64,000 nt of DNA from Dyadobacter koreensis. GTDB taxonomy: Bacteria > Bacteroidota > Bacteroidia > Cytophagales > Spirosomataceae. The notes beneath the pieces were generated by a model, which made no database searches, was not told where the DNA came from, and saw only the letters and a program-made list of their open reading frames with translations. The position numbers and the translations under genes are program-made. The first letter of the stretch is position 1. Every line of letters starts with the position of its first letter. This document shows positions 53,173 through 61,898 of the stretch, one piece after another. Location: assembly GCF_900108855.1 (NCBI RefSeq), contig NZ_FNXY01000007.1:62001-126000 (forward strand), in the 5' to 3' direction.

Positions 53173-54234
53173 CTACCCTTTTAACGTGGCCATATCTATT
53201 ACAAAACGATACTTCACATCTCCGTTCAAAAGTCTCTCATACGCCTCATTGATCTGATCCATACGAATCATTTCAATATCTGCTACGATGTTGTGCTTGC
53301 CGCAGAAATCAAGCATTTCCTGCGTTTCAGCAATCCCGCCAATCATAGAACCGGCAAAGCTTTTGCGTCCTACAATCAAACTGAATGCAGCAACCGGCAG
53401 CGGGTGTTCCGGCGCGCCAACAAGGGCGAGAGAACCATCCACCCGAAGCAAATTAAGATATGCATTAATATCATGTTGCGCAGAAACCGCATCAAGAATA
53501 AAATGCAGCTTTCCTTTGTAAGCTGCCATCTGATCTTCATCTTTCGACAAAACTACTTCGTCAGCCCCGAGGCGTTTGGCTTCGGCAAATTTAGCCTCAG
53601 ATGTGGTAAATGCAACAACTTCTGCGCCCATTGCCTTAGCGATCTTGATACCCATATGACCCAAACCGCCGATACCGACAACACCTACTTTTTGGCCCGG
53701 TCCCACATTCCAGTGATGAAGCGGTGAATAGGTGGTGATACCAGCGCAAAGCAAAGGAGCCACAGCCGCCAGATCCATATTTTCAGGTATACGCAAAATA
53801 TAATTTTCATTCACTACAATGCGCTCAGAATAGCCGCCAAAAGTTGGCGAACCTTCAAAATGAGGATCTGGTGAATTATAGGTGTTGGTCATACCCTTTT
53901 CACAATATTGCTCCAGATCTTCCTTGCAGTATTGGCATTCACGGCATGAGTCTACCATGCAACCCACCCCTACTAGATCATCAGTCTTGAATTTTTTCAC
54001 ATGATCACCCACTCTTACTACCCTACCCACAATTTCGTGACCGGGAACACACGGATACATTGACGGTCCCCATTCACTTTTTGCTGTATGCAAATCGGAA
54101 TGACATACACCGCAAAAGAGAATTTCTATCTCCACGTCATGCGCAGTAGGTACTCTGCGGTTAATCTCCATTGAATTCAATGGTTTTTCGGCTGCTTCTG
54201 TTCCGAAAGCTTTAACACTAGTTGTTTCAGTCAT
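53173..54234 (-). CDS. Zinc-dependent NADP alcohol dehydrogenase (YahK-like)
   Basis: A 353-residue medium-chain dehydrogenase of the cinnamyl-alcohol type. Catalytic zinc ligands are in CGVCHSDLH and VPGHEIVGRV; the structural zinc is bound by the four cysteines of CRECQYCKEDLEQYC. The Rossmann motif is VGIGGLGHMGIKIAKAMGAE, and TTSEAK after it suggests NADP. It ends YRFVIDMATL. Such enzymes reduce a wide range of aldehydes. It lies about 510 bases downstream of the HxlR gene on the same strand; control by that HxlR protein is possible but there is no operator directly in front of it. Confidence 0.94.
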   Translation of the reverse strand: MTETTSVKAFGTEAAEKPLNSMEINRRVPTAHDVEIEILFCGVCHSDLHTAKSEWGPSMYPCVPGHEIVGRVVRVGDHVKKFKTDDLVGVGCMVDSCRECQYCKEDLEQYCEKGMTNTYNSPDPHFEGSPTFGGYSERIVVNENYILRIPENMDLAAVAPLLCAGITTYSPLHHWNVGPGQKVGVVGIGGLGHMGIKIAKAMGAEVVAFTTSEAKFAEAKRLGADEVVLSKDEDQMAAYKGKLHFILDAVSAQHDINAYLNLLRVDGSLALVGAPEHPLPVAAFSLIVGRKSFAGSMIGGIAETQEMLDFCGKHNIVADIEMIRMDQINEAYERLLNGDVKYRFVIDMATLKG

Positions 54235-54745
54235 TTTATTGAATTTTTAAAAAATATCCTTAGCGTTTAGTACGTTACCATGTTGGCGGCTATCACTGTG
54301 TAAACAAATGTCATGCTTCAAGGGTTACTCACTTCAATCACGAAGTTTGCACAAATTTCAATACGCAATATGTCACGTTAAATAATGATGCCATCGTAAG
54401 GAAATAAGCAGGTATTTCCAGTATCACGATCTGTATTTTTGATATTACTACCAAGTTAATTTAAAGTATCTGAATACTTCCGTCCGACGGCAAAGTTGGA
54501 CATTATTTGTAAAACAATATAAGTTATTTGAATTAGATAACATTAATTCCCGGTCAGAATCCTTTAGGATCGGATCAGCGCCCGGCAAATCATCAATTGA
54601 ATATAACGGGAAATGTGGCCAGTTTTATCCACCGCGTATATCAGCCGGTTTTATCATATTCAATCGTGTTATTCGCTTTCAAGTCTTCAAAAACAGGAAT
54701 CGACAATATATTTGCGTCAGTCCTTCAAGCATCAAGTAAGGTTGG
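54235..54745. other. Intergenic region upstream of the alcohol dehydrogenase
   Basis: About 510 bases between two minus-strand genes. It contains no supported minus-strand gene. Short ATCACGA strings occur near 54338 and 54423 but do not form a palindrome. It holds the dehydrogenase promoter. Confidence 0.4.
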
Positions 54746-55141
54746 TTATGCGGCTTTATCTCCGGAAAACTCCTTTTTGATTTTTTCCTTATGCTGCTTA
54801 CCCCATTCGACCAAGGATTCAACAACTTTTTCAAGAGTTTGGCTATATGGAGTAAGTTCGTATTCAATCAATACAGGATACCCAACAGAAACCTTTTTTA
54901 CGACAATGCCATTTGCCTCAAGCTCTTTGAGCTCACTCGACAATACCCTTCCGGATATTCCGGCAATTTGGCGCTGGAGCTCGCTGAATCGCTTATTTCC
55001 CCGGGCAATTGAAATAACAATTCGGAGCTTCCATTTGCCTCCGATAGCGTACATGGCATCACCTACTGCGTTCAATACCAAGTTACACTCTTCCGTAAAT
55101 GCCCTCTCCGTTTCTCCTTCTTTTCGGCTTGTTTTCATCAT
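54746..55141 (-). CDS. HxlR-family transcriptional regulator
   Basis: A 131-residue winged-helix regulator. The core shows IGGKWKLRIVISIARGNKRF and SGRVLSSELKELEANGIV, the HTH and wing of HxlR proteins. Cys19 sits in the N-terminal helix just before the GGKW block, the place where redox-sensing family members such as YodB carry their reactive Cys. The ATG at 55138 is an equal alternative start. A palindromic operator and a promoter with correct Bacteroidota elements lie within 90 bases upstream (listed), so the gene is probably autoregulated. The signal may be quinones, diamide or other electrophiles. Confidence 0.93.
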   Translation of the reverse strand: MMKTSRKEGETERAFTEECNLVLNAVGDAMYAIGGKWKLRIVISIARGNKRFSELQRQIAGISGRVLSSELKELEANGIVVKKVSVGYPVLIEYELTPYSQTLEKVVESLVEWGKQHKEKIKKEFSGDKAA

Positions 55142-55158
55142 CAGTACGATAAAATAAC

Positions 55159-55176
55159 TTACTAACCTATTAGTAA
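55159..55176. promoter_or_regulatory. HxlR-type operator
   Basis: TTACTAA-CCTA-TTAGTAA, a perfect 7-bp inverted repeat with a four-base spacer, and one more half site (CTAGTAA, 55177-55183) directly next to it. The half-site TTACT...AGTAA matches the operator form described for HxlR-family members such as YodB. It lies 18 bases before the HxlR start, between promoter and gene. Confidence 0.82.
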
Positions 55177-55194
55177 CTAGTAATAAAATGTAAC

Positions 55195-55224
55195 CAAATA
55201 TACTATACTTTTGCTTGCAACAAA
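55195..55224 (-). promoter_or_regulatory. Promoter of the HxlR gene
   Basis: On the minus strand TTTG (55224-55221), an 18-base spacer and TATATTTG (55202-55195). The latter fits the Bacteroidota -7 consensus TAnnTTTG, and the TTTG fits the -33 element. Confidence 0.7.
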
Positions 55225-55839
55225 CCAGATATCAAAATGCCCAGACAAACAGATTTGAAAGGATTAGAAAATAGCCGGCCGGATTAGGGCCAGGGAGATT
55301 CTTCGCGGATTGATTTTAAAACTTCCAATAGATGGTGAAAGCTTCTTATCATTTTATGTCAAAAAGAGATGTGGTAGAGAGGTCTGGTTCCAACCTGGAC
55401 TGTTTAATAGAATACATCGAAGCAATGAAAAAGTATAGAACTACCCGTTCAGACTACCGGCAGCTTTTGTAATGGCGGAAAAGAGCTTGTGAGGCGTATA
55501 GATTTGCACGCACTTTGCACAAAATACCCGGAATTGCTTAACACCGATTATTAAATATTAGCTATTCAGGAATCAGTAAGGTGATCATAGTAACATTCCG
55601 CGGAGCGCGTTCAATTCAAAACAAGCTTTTTTTAACTGTACAAACTAAAGAAACACACCTGCTTAACCATCAAATGAAATAAATGTACAGGGTTAACGGC
55701 TCTGGCTATTCGGCAGCGCATGCTTGGTGACTGAAATATTTTAAAACGGCCGAACAGAACGGATCCGGCTATGAAGAATTGGCACGAACAAACGATTAAT
55801 GCAATAAACAATCAATTTAACTTCTGAATAAAAACAATT

Positions 55840-56280
55840 ATGACAAAGGAAAACGTAAGAATCAAAGAAGAATTAAGGAATCTGATCGATGCGTACGCAC
55901 TTTTAAGTGACGAAAAAAAGATTGCTGATGTGGTGCACCTGTTCACCGAAGACACGGTATATGAGTCTTATATCAATGGAACCTCAGCTGGGAAGGTATC
56001 GGGCCGGAAGGAAATGGAAAAGGTATTTAACGGCCACGCTTCTTTTGTAAAAACCTATTTCACGCTTAATGGCCAGCATATCGTCCAGATAGATGAGGAT
56101 ACGGCAACCGGCATTTCATTTGCACAGATAAAAATGATACGGGAGCCGGAGGGCAAAAGTGTTTTGTCAGATTACAGTGTGAGATATGATGACAAGTATG
56201 TTTGTCAGGATGGAAGGTGGCTCATAAAAGAGCGTAGCGGTTACTTTATTTTAATTGAAGAACGGGTATTAAGAGGCTAA
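55840..56280 (+). CDS. NTF2-like (SnoaL-type) protein
   Basis: A 146-residue protein with the NTF2-like cone fold: an N-terminal helix LRNLIDAYALLSDEKKIADV, then VHLFTEDTVYESYINGTS, GRKEMEKVFNGHASFVKTYF and the strand pair at YSVRYDDKYVCQDGRWLIKE. Members act as small isomerases, dehydratases or ligand carriers; catalytic residues are not conserved enough to choose. No signal peptide. It is a single gene, with an HxlR regulator and its operator some 650 bases upstream. Confidence 0.9.
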   Translation: MTKENVRIKEELRNLIDAYALLSDEKKIADVVHLFTEDTVYESYINGTSAGKVSGRKEMEKVFNGHASFVKTYFTLNGQHIVQIDEDTATGISFAQIKMIREPEGKSVLSDYSVRYDDKYVCQDGRWLIKERSGYFILIEERVLRG

Positions 56281-56938
56281 CCGCTCGTCCCGCACAAAAA
56301 TCAGATAGGATTTTTAGCCATACCAGAACTCACTCGAAAGGAAAGCACTAGCAGTTTTTCGAGTAGAATACTGGCATGGCTACATCCATCTGGTATTGTG
56401 AAATTTTAATAAATTTTTTAGAAGCTCGAACTCTCCGGCCTATGTATGACGATGGTAAAAATTGCCTATTTGCAGTTCCGTTCAACATTAAATTTTGAAA
56501 AAAACGTCGTCTTTTCCTTCATAACGCGCTTCGAAATAGAGCAGCCTTATCCGGGTATCTTTAACAGCTGACCTGCCGTTTAAAATATGACCCGATGTCC
56601 ATAAAAATATACTGGATTTAAAGTCACCTTGTTTATATTAAAAACAATCCCTTTATCATCCAATTAAACTGATTTCTTCATATCCCGCTTGTATCAAATT
56701 TGAAAGACACGGTATCAATACTGAAAGAAATATAAAGATTCAAAATTTAAATAAAGGCTTAATTCACTGATTATCATAATTATATAGTCGTAAAATACAA
56801 CTGTATCAAAGTTTAACTTTTTTGAGATATTATTTAGTTATTCCCAGTGGATATCGGTGGTAGTTTTGACAAAATCTCGTGCTAAGCCCAATGACTTAGA
56901 AAAAGCGGGATCATTTCTTACTACCAATCAATACTTCC
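56281..56938. other. Upstream region of the SusC/SusD/GH32 locus
   Basis: About 660 bases with no gene. TGTATCAAA occurs twice as a direct repeat (56690-56698 and 56802-56810). An ATACA-AC-TGTAT inverted repeat lies at 56795-56806. A TAGTTTTG box at 56861-56868 matches the -7 consensus but lacks a good -33 element. These are candidates for control of the fructan locus; no regulator gene lies in the window. Confidence 0.4.
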
Positions 56939-59900
56939 ATGAGAACAAGATTACTAATGATGACCATTGCCCTGCTAACCTGTATGCAGTTAGCTTGGGC
57001 ACAAAGCAAGGGAACGCTGACAGGTACAGTTAAAGCTTCCGACGGGCTGAGTCTGCCAGGGGTGAGCATTCTTGAAAAAGGAACGACCAACGGCGCCATT
57101 ACAGATGTAGATGGAAAATATTCCATTTCCGTTTCACCGACCGCAATCCTCGTATTTTCTTATGTAGGCATGATCGCACAGGAACTTCCAGCCGGAAACA
57201 GCTCTAAACTGGATGTCACCCTGGAATACGATTCTAAAAATCTGGGCGAAGTAGTTGTGGTAGGTTATACTTCTTCCAAAAAGGAGGATCTGACCGGAGC
57301 GATTGCGGTTGTGGATATGGCGCCGCTAAAAAATATCAGTTCAGGAAATCCAATGCAAGCGCTGCAAGGACGTGTTCCCGGCTTATACATTGAAAAAACA
57401 GGTTCGCCAAACGGTACGAATTCGAGAATCCTGATTCGGGGGGCTAACACGCTTGGAAACACCGACCCGCTTTACATCATTGACGGCGTGCCTACCAAAA
57501 GACCGGAAGTTTTTCAGGGATTAAATCCTAATTCAATTGAGTCGATACAAGTTCTGAAAGACGCCTCTGCTTCTTCTATCTACGGTTCAAGGGCTTCGAA
57601 CGGTGTCATTATTGTTACGACCAAAAATGGTGCAAATACCAACGGAAAGATTAATATCGATTTCAATACCAGCATTTCAGCGCAATCAGAAAAATACGCC
57701 CGGTTCAAAATGCTTAATGCAGCAGACCGAGGCAGGGCGTTATGGAAGGCATCTGTTAACGACGGTGTAAATCCCGAAGACGGTTATGGCGCGCTATACG
57801 CATTCTACTGGAACAAGGATTTCAAAAATCCGGTGTTAAACAGCGTCACGGTTCAGCCTTTTGTGGGTGGTAACCAGAATATGCCGGCAGGCGATACGGA
57901 TTGGCAGAAAGAAATGTATAAAACCGGAATTGTTACGAATAACGAATTAACCATATCCGGAGGTAACAAGACGTCTTCTTTGCAGGTAAATCTTGGTTAT
58001 TTCAAAAATACAGGCATGCTACGTTTTACCGATTATGAAAAGATCAGCGGCCGCATCAATGCTTTAACCAGCGCCTTTGACCAGAAACTAAAAATCGGCG
58101 CAAATGTGCAGCTGGCAACTTCCAATGAAACGCTGGCTTCCACTGACATCGGCGGCGCGCTTACGCCCGGTTTGGCTGTGACACTTGCACCGACTATTCC
58201 GGTATATGCAAAGGACGGCTCGTGGGGTGGAGCGATCGGCTCGGGTTACTCTGACAGAAATAATCCTTTGCATATGCAGGATATCAACAAGTGGGATAAT
58301 ACGAACCGAGTTACGCTTTTTGGCAATGTCTTTGTCGAAATTCAGCCGATAAAAAATTTGTTTATCAAAACAAGTTTAGGGGCAGACAATGCAAACTACC
58401 GCTTCAAAAATATTGAACAGGCCTTCGAGGAAGGTTCTTTTGGACGCACCAGCAACAGTTTGACACTTGATGAAAACCGTTATTTAAGTCTGACCTGGAC
58501 CAATACAGCGAGGTATAACCTCGATCTTGGAGATCACCACATGAAATTTCTGATCGGTACCGAAGCAATTAAAAATACACTCGACAACCAGATTTCAAGA
58601 AAAGAAGGATTTGCAGTACAAACGGAGGATTATTTTGTTCTTAATGCGGGAACGGGGAATACCAACGTTACCGGCACCGGAACAGGAAGCAGGTTATTAT
58701 CACAATTCGCCCGGGTTGATTATGGTTTTTCAGACCGCTATCTGGCCGCAGTAACCATCCGTCGTGATGGATCCTCCCGGTTTGGCAGCGCGAATGCGTA
58801 CGGTATTTTTCCGGCAGCTTCCGTGGGATGGAGAATAGACAGAGAGGGTTTTTTCAAAAACGTAAAGAAAATCAGTAACCTGAAACTACGCGCGGGTGTT
58901 GGACGCGTTGGAAATCAGGAAATTGGAGATCTGGCTCGTTTTGGCTTGTATGATACCCGTTATGGCACAAGACAATCGCAGTTTGCAAACGGCCACAACA
59001 GCTTTTTTGATCAATATTATAACATAGGGACAGCTTATGACCTGAACGGAGCGAATACAGGAAATCTTCCATCTGGAATCGTTTCTATTCAAGGGGCTAA
59101 TCCTAATTTGAAATGGGAAAGCACCAACGAAGCCAACATAGGTGTCGATTTCGGCTTCCTCGATGGAAGCATACAAGGTTCATTTGATTATTTTACCCGC
59201 AAAACCAGTGACATCCTGATCACACCTCCGATTGCCTCCGCAGTTGGGGAAGGCCAGCTGAAAGTGGTAAACGGCGCTGCAAAATCAAACCGTGGTTTTG
59301 AGTTTTCAATGGGATATTATGCCAAACCGAAAGGCGATTTTACCTACAATATCATGACCGGTATCAGCCGCTTCCGAGATAAAATCACTGAACTGCCGGA
59401 AGAAGTCAGAGCTGCCTATGCAGGAAATGTACTGAACACGATCCTTGGACACTCTCAGTTTGACCTTTTTGGCTACAAAACCAACGGTCTCTTCCAGAAT
59501 CAGCAGGAAGTCGATGCAGCACCGACGCAGGTGGGAGCTGGCCCTGGTCGCATCCGGTATGTAGACACCAATGGTGACGGAAGAATTGATGATCTTGACC
59601 GCGTTTTCTTCGGTACTACGCTACCGGCCTTCGAGTACAATCTGAAAGTGGAAGTATTTTACAAAAACTTTGACCTGTCTGTTTTCGGGTCCGGTATTGC
59701 CGGCAGAAAAGGTTTTGATTCATACACATTTTACAACAATTTCATTCGGGGCCGCGACAACGTAGGTCCGGGTGTATTCGACGCATGGTCAACAACCAAT
59801 ACAGGTTCGAAAATCCCTGCACTTTCTTTGTCTGATTCCAATAACGAGACACGGACTTCGGACTATTTCAATGTGAATACCTCCTACTTCAAGCTTCGAA

Positions 59901-60097
59901 ATGTTCAGGTGGGATATGCGCTTAATACTGCTTTCGCAGAAAAGATCAAACTGCAGCGTGTACGGATCTATCTCATGGCAGAAAATCTTTTCCTGGTCAA
60001 ATCCAAAGGTTTCCTTGGACCAGATCCGGAGCGCACTGATATCAATGCCATTCCCATTCCCCGTACGCTTACTGTTGGACTAAATGTTTCATTTTAA
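56939..60097 (+). CDS. SusC/RagA-family TonB-dependent outer membrane transporter
   Basis: A 1052-residue outer membrane transporter. Signal peptide 1-21, then the SusC-type carboxypeptidase-like beta domain (GTLTGTVKASDGLSLPGVSI to about 105). The plug domain follows, with LGEVVVVGYTSSKKEDLTGA, ALQGRVPGLYI, RGANTLGNTDPLYIIDGVP and IYGSRASNGVIIVTTK. The rest is the 22-strand barrel, ending RTLTVGLNVSF with the expected terminal aromatic. Length is normal. It works with the SusD-like lipoprotein encoded 14 bases downstream, and the GH32 gene of the same transcript indicates fructan as the imported glycan. A TonB-anchored energy supply is encoded elsewhere. Confidence 0.96.
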   Translation: MRTRLLMMTIALLTCMQLAWAQSKGTLTGTVKASDGLSLPGVSILEKGTTNGAITDVDGKYSISVSPTAILVFSYVGMIAQELPAGNSSKLDVTLEYDSKNLGEVVVVGYTSSKKEDLTGAIAVVDMAPLKNISSGNPMQALQGRVPGLYIEKTGSPNGTNSRILIRGANTLGNTDPLYIIDGVPTKRPEVFQGLNPNSIESIQVLKDASASSIYGSRASNGVIIVTTKNGANTNGKINIDFNTSISAQSEKYARFKMLNAADRGRALWKASVNDGVNPEDGYGALYAFYWNKDFKNPVLNSVTVQPFVGGNQNMPAGDTDWQKEMYKTGIVTNNELTISGGNKTSSLQVNLGYFKNTGMLRFTDYEKISGRINALTSAFDQKLKIGANVQLATSNETLASTDIGGALTPGLAVTLAPTIPVYAKDGSWGGAIGSGYSDRNNPLHMQDINKWDNTNRVTLFGNVFVEIQPIKNLFIKTSLGADNANYRFKNIEQAFEEGSFGRTSNSLTLDENRYLSLTWTNTARYNLDLGDHHMKFLIGTEAIKNTLDNQISRKEGFAVQTEDYFVLNAGTGNTNVTGTGTGSRLLSQFARVDYGFSDRYLAAVTIRRDGSSRFGSANAYGIFPAASVGWRIDREGFFKNVKKISNLKLRAGVGRVGNQEIGDLARFGLYDTRYGTRQSQFANGHNSFFDQYYNIGTAYDLNGANTGNLPSGIVSIQGANPNLKWESTNEANIGVDFGFLDGSIQGSFDYFTRKTSDILITPPIASAVGEGQLKVVNGAAKSNRGFEFSMGYYAKPKGDFTYNIMTGISRFRDKITELPEEVRAAYAGNVLNTILGHSQFDLFGYKTNGLFQNQQEVDAAPTQVGAGPGRIRYVDTNGDGRIDDLDRVFFGTTLPAFEYNLKVEVFYKNFDLSVFGSGIAGRKGFDSYTFYNNFIRGRDNVGPGVFDAWSTTNTGSKIPALSLSDSNNETRTSDYFNVNTSYFKLRNVQVGYALNTAFAEKIKLQRVRIYLMAENLFLVKSKGFLGPDPERTDINAIPIPRTLTVGLNVSF

Positions 60098-60110
60098 TTC
60101 TTTTCGAACA

Positions 60111-61820
60111 ATGAAAAATAAATATATATACACGTTTGCCCTCGCTGGCAGCTTGCTGATCACTTCGTCCTGCAAGGACTACCTCGACTATGAACCCCAG
60201 GGGTTATTGTCATCAGAAAATGTTAAATCAGCCTCCGCTGCGGAATCTTTGGTAACTGCCGCTTATGCAGGTATTGGAAATGACGAAATGATCGGGCCGA
60301 TGACAAGCATGTGGGTTTACGGCAGTGTACGTTCGGACGACGCCTATAAGGGAGGCGGTGGCGTATCAGATGTTGCAGAAATTGATTTCTATGAGCATTA
60401 TAATCTGACGAGACCCGATCTGACTTTCATGCATCCGTATACATGGGAGAATTTCTATAAAGCCATTTCAAGAGCCAATGCCGCGCTGACGAGTTTGAAT
60501 GCTGTGACCGAAGCAGAGTTTCCTTTGAAAAAGACACGTGAGGCTGAGATGCGCTTCCTCCGCGGGCATTCACATTTTATGCTTAAAATGTTGTTCAAAA
60601 ACATTCCTTACATCACGGAAACAATGAGCAGTGAGGATATTCTGAAAGAGTCAAATGTGCGTTATAAAAATGACGAATTGTGGAATAAAATCGGGGAAGA
60701 TTTCCAGTTTGCCATCGACAATCTCCCGCAGAAACAAAGCCAGATTGGCCGCGCAAATAAATTATCAGCCGCAGCTTACCTTGCAAAGCTAAGATTGTAT
60801 CAGGCTTATGAGCAGGACGATACGCACAAGGTAATAAATATTAACAAAACCAGATTGCAGGAAGTAGTAACGCTTACACAACAGGTGATCGCTTCTGGTC
60901 AATATAGCCTGCAGCCTGATTTCGCGGAAAATTTTATCGCTGAAACAGAAAATGGCCCGGAATCGATTTTCGCCATTCAGTATTCAATCAACGACGGAAC
61001 GGCTGCCGGCAGATTAAGTTATGTAACAGGGTTAAATTATCCCCACGGTGCACCTCAATACGGTTGCTGCGGTTTTCATCAGCCAAGTCAGAATCTTGCA
61101 AATGCTTACAGAACGGATGCAAATGGCTTGCCTTTATTTGATTCGTTCAATGACAAAAATGTTGATTTCAGTTCTGAAACCGTAGATCCGCGGGTTGATC
61201 ATACCATTGGAATTGATGGCCATCCCTACAAATATGATGCGACCAAACCTTTCAGCAACAGTTGGATCCGTGACCCGGGCGTTTATGGCTTTTTCCACAC
61301 TATGAAGGAACAGCAGCTGTCAACAAGCGCTTCATATCATAAAGAAGGTCCTTTCATTGGTTCTTCAAAAAATATTGATATTATTCGATACGACGATGTA
61401 ATTTTGATGCAGGCAGAAGCTTACATTGAACTGGGGCAACAGGCTTTGGCACTTCCGCTGATCAACCAGATCAGAAGACGGGCGGCAGCAAGCACCGGAC
61501 GGTTGAAAAAGACAGACGGAACCTTTGCTTCCAGATACAACATCAAAGAGTATGCGTCTGGCTGGACACAGGATTACGCAAGAAAAGCGCTGCAGTGGGA
61601 AAGACGCTTGGAATTTGCAACTGAAAGTCCACGGTTCTTTGATCTTGTCCGCTGGGGAATAGCCGAAAAGACGCTTAATGCCTACATTGACAAGGAAAAA
61701 ACAAGAAGACAGTTCTTGGCGACAGCGAAATTTACCGCAGGGAGAGATGAATACCTTCCGATCCCGCAGCGAGAAATCAGCTTCACAAAAGGTCTTTACC
61801 AACAAAATCCAGGATTTTAA
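60111..61820 (+). CDS. SusD/RagB-family glycan-binding lipoprotein
   Basis: A 569-residue outer-surface lipoprotein with lipobox ITSSC (Cys21). The typical SusD start is CKDYLDYEPQG. The four TPR-like helices follow (ISRANAALTSLNAVTEAEF and AEMRFLRGHSHFMLKMLFKN), then IRYDDVILMQAEAYIELGQ and LINQIRRRAA. The end ALQWERRLEFATESPRFFDLVRWG closes the family pattern. The frame extends to 60084, but that region overlaps the SusC end; the ATG at 60111 gives a clean lipoprotein signal. It caps the SusC barrel and binds oligosaccharide, here probably fructan. Confidence 0.95.
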   Translation: MKNKYIYTFALAGSLLITSSCKDYLDYEPQGLLSSENVKSASAAESLVTAAYAGIGNDEMIGPMTSMWVYGSVRSDDAYKGGGGVSDVAEIDFYEHYNLTRPDLTFMHPYTWENFYKAISRANAALTSLNAVTEAEFPLKKTREAEMRFLRGHSHFMLKMLFKNIPYITETMSSEDILKESNVRYKNDELWNKIGEDFQFAIDNLPQKQSQIGRANKLSAAAYLAKLRLYQAYEQDDTHKVININKTRLQEVVTLTQQVIASGQYSLQPDFAENFIAETENGPESIFAIQYSINDGTAAGRLSYVTGLNYPHGAPQYGCCGFHQPSQNLANAYRTDANGLPLFDSFNDKNVDFSSETVDPRVDHTIGIDGHPYKYDATKPFSNSWIRDPGVYGFFHTMKEQQLSTSASYHKEGPFIGSSKNIDIIRYDDVILMQAEAYIELGQQALALPLINQIRRRAAASTGRLKKTDGTFASRYNIKEYASGWTQDYARKALQWERRLEFATESPRFFDLVRWGIAEKTLNAYIDKEKTRRQFLATAKFTAGRDEYLPIPQREISFTKGLYQQNPGF

Positions 61821-61828
61821 TACGGCTA

Positions 61829-61874
61829 TCGGCTGTCAGCGTTCAGTCATCGGCTGTTAATTGCTGACAGCCGA
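61829..61874. repeat. Palindromic repeat between SusD and GH32 genes
   Basis: A 12-bp inverted repeat TCGGCTGTCAGC / GCTGACAGCCGA (61829-61840 and 61863-61874) with a further partial copy ATCGGCTGT at 61848-61856. It has the look of a short REP-like element and can form a hairpin in the mRNA just after the SusD stop codon. Confidence 0.75.
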
Positions 61875-61898
61875 CAGCCAATTCAAACCAATTCATTC

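Larger units (their letters stand above)
55142..55839. other. Intergenic region with HxlR operator and possible gene remnants
   Basis: About 700 bases. The first 90 bases hold the HxlR operator and promoter. Beyond that are short broken frames: one begins at about 55237 with MPRQTDLKGLENS and stops after 16 codons, and one at 55332-55472 gives 46 residues including LDCLIEYIEAMKKYR. They may be remains of a gene once controlled by the HxlR protein. No family recognised. Confidence 0.45.

Noticed and set aside
54597..55157. A 186-codon plus-strand frame
   Set aside because: It lies opposite the HxlR gene, which has clear family motifs; the plus frame is a shadow.
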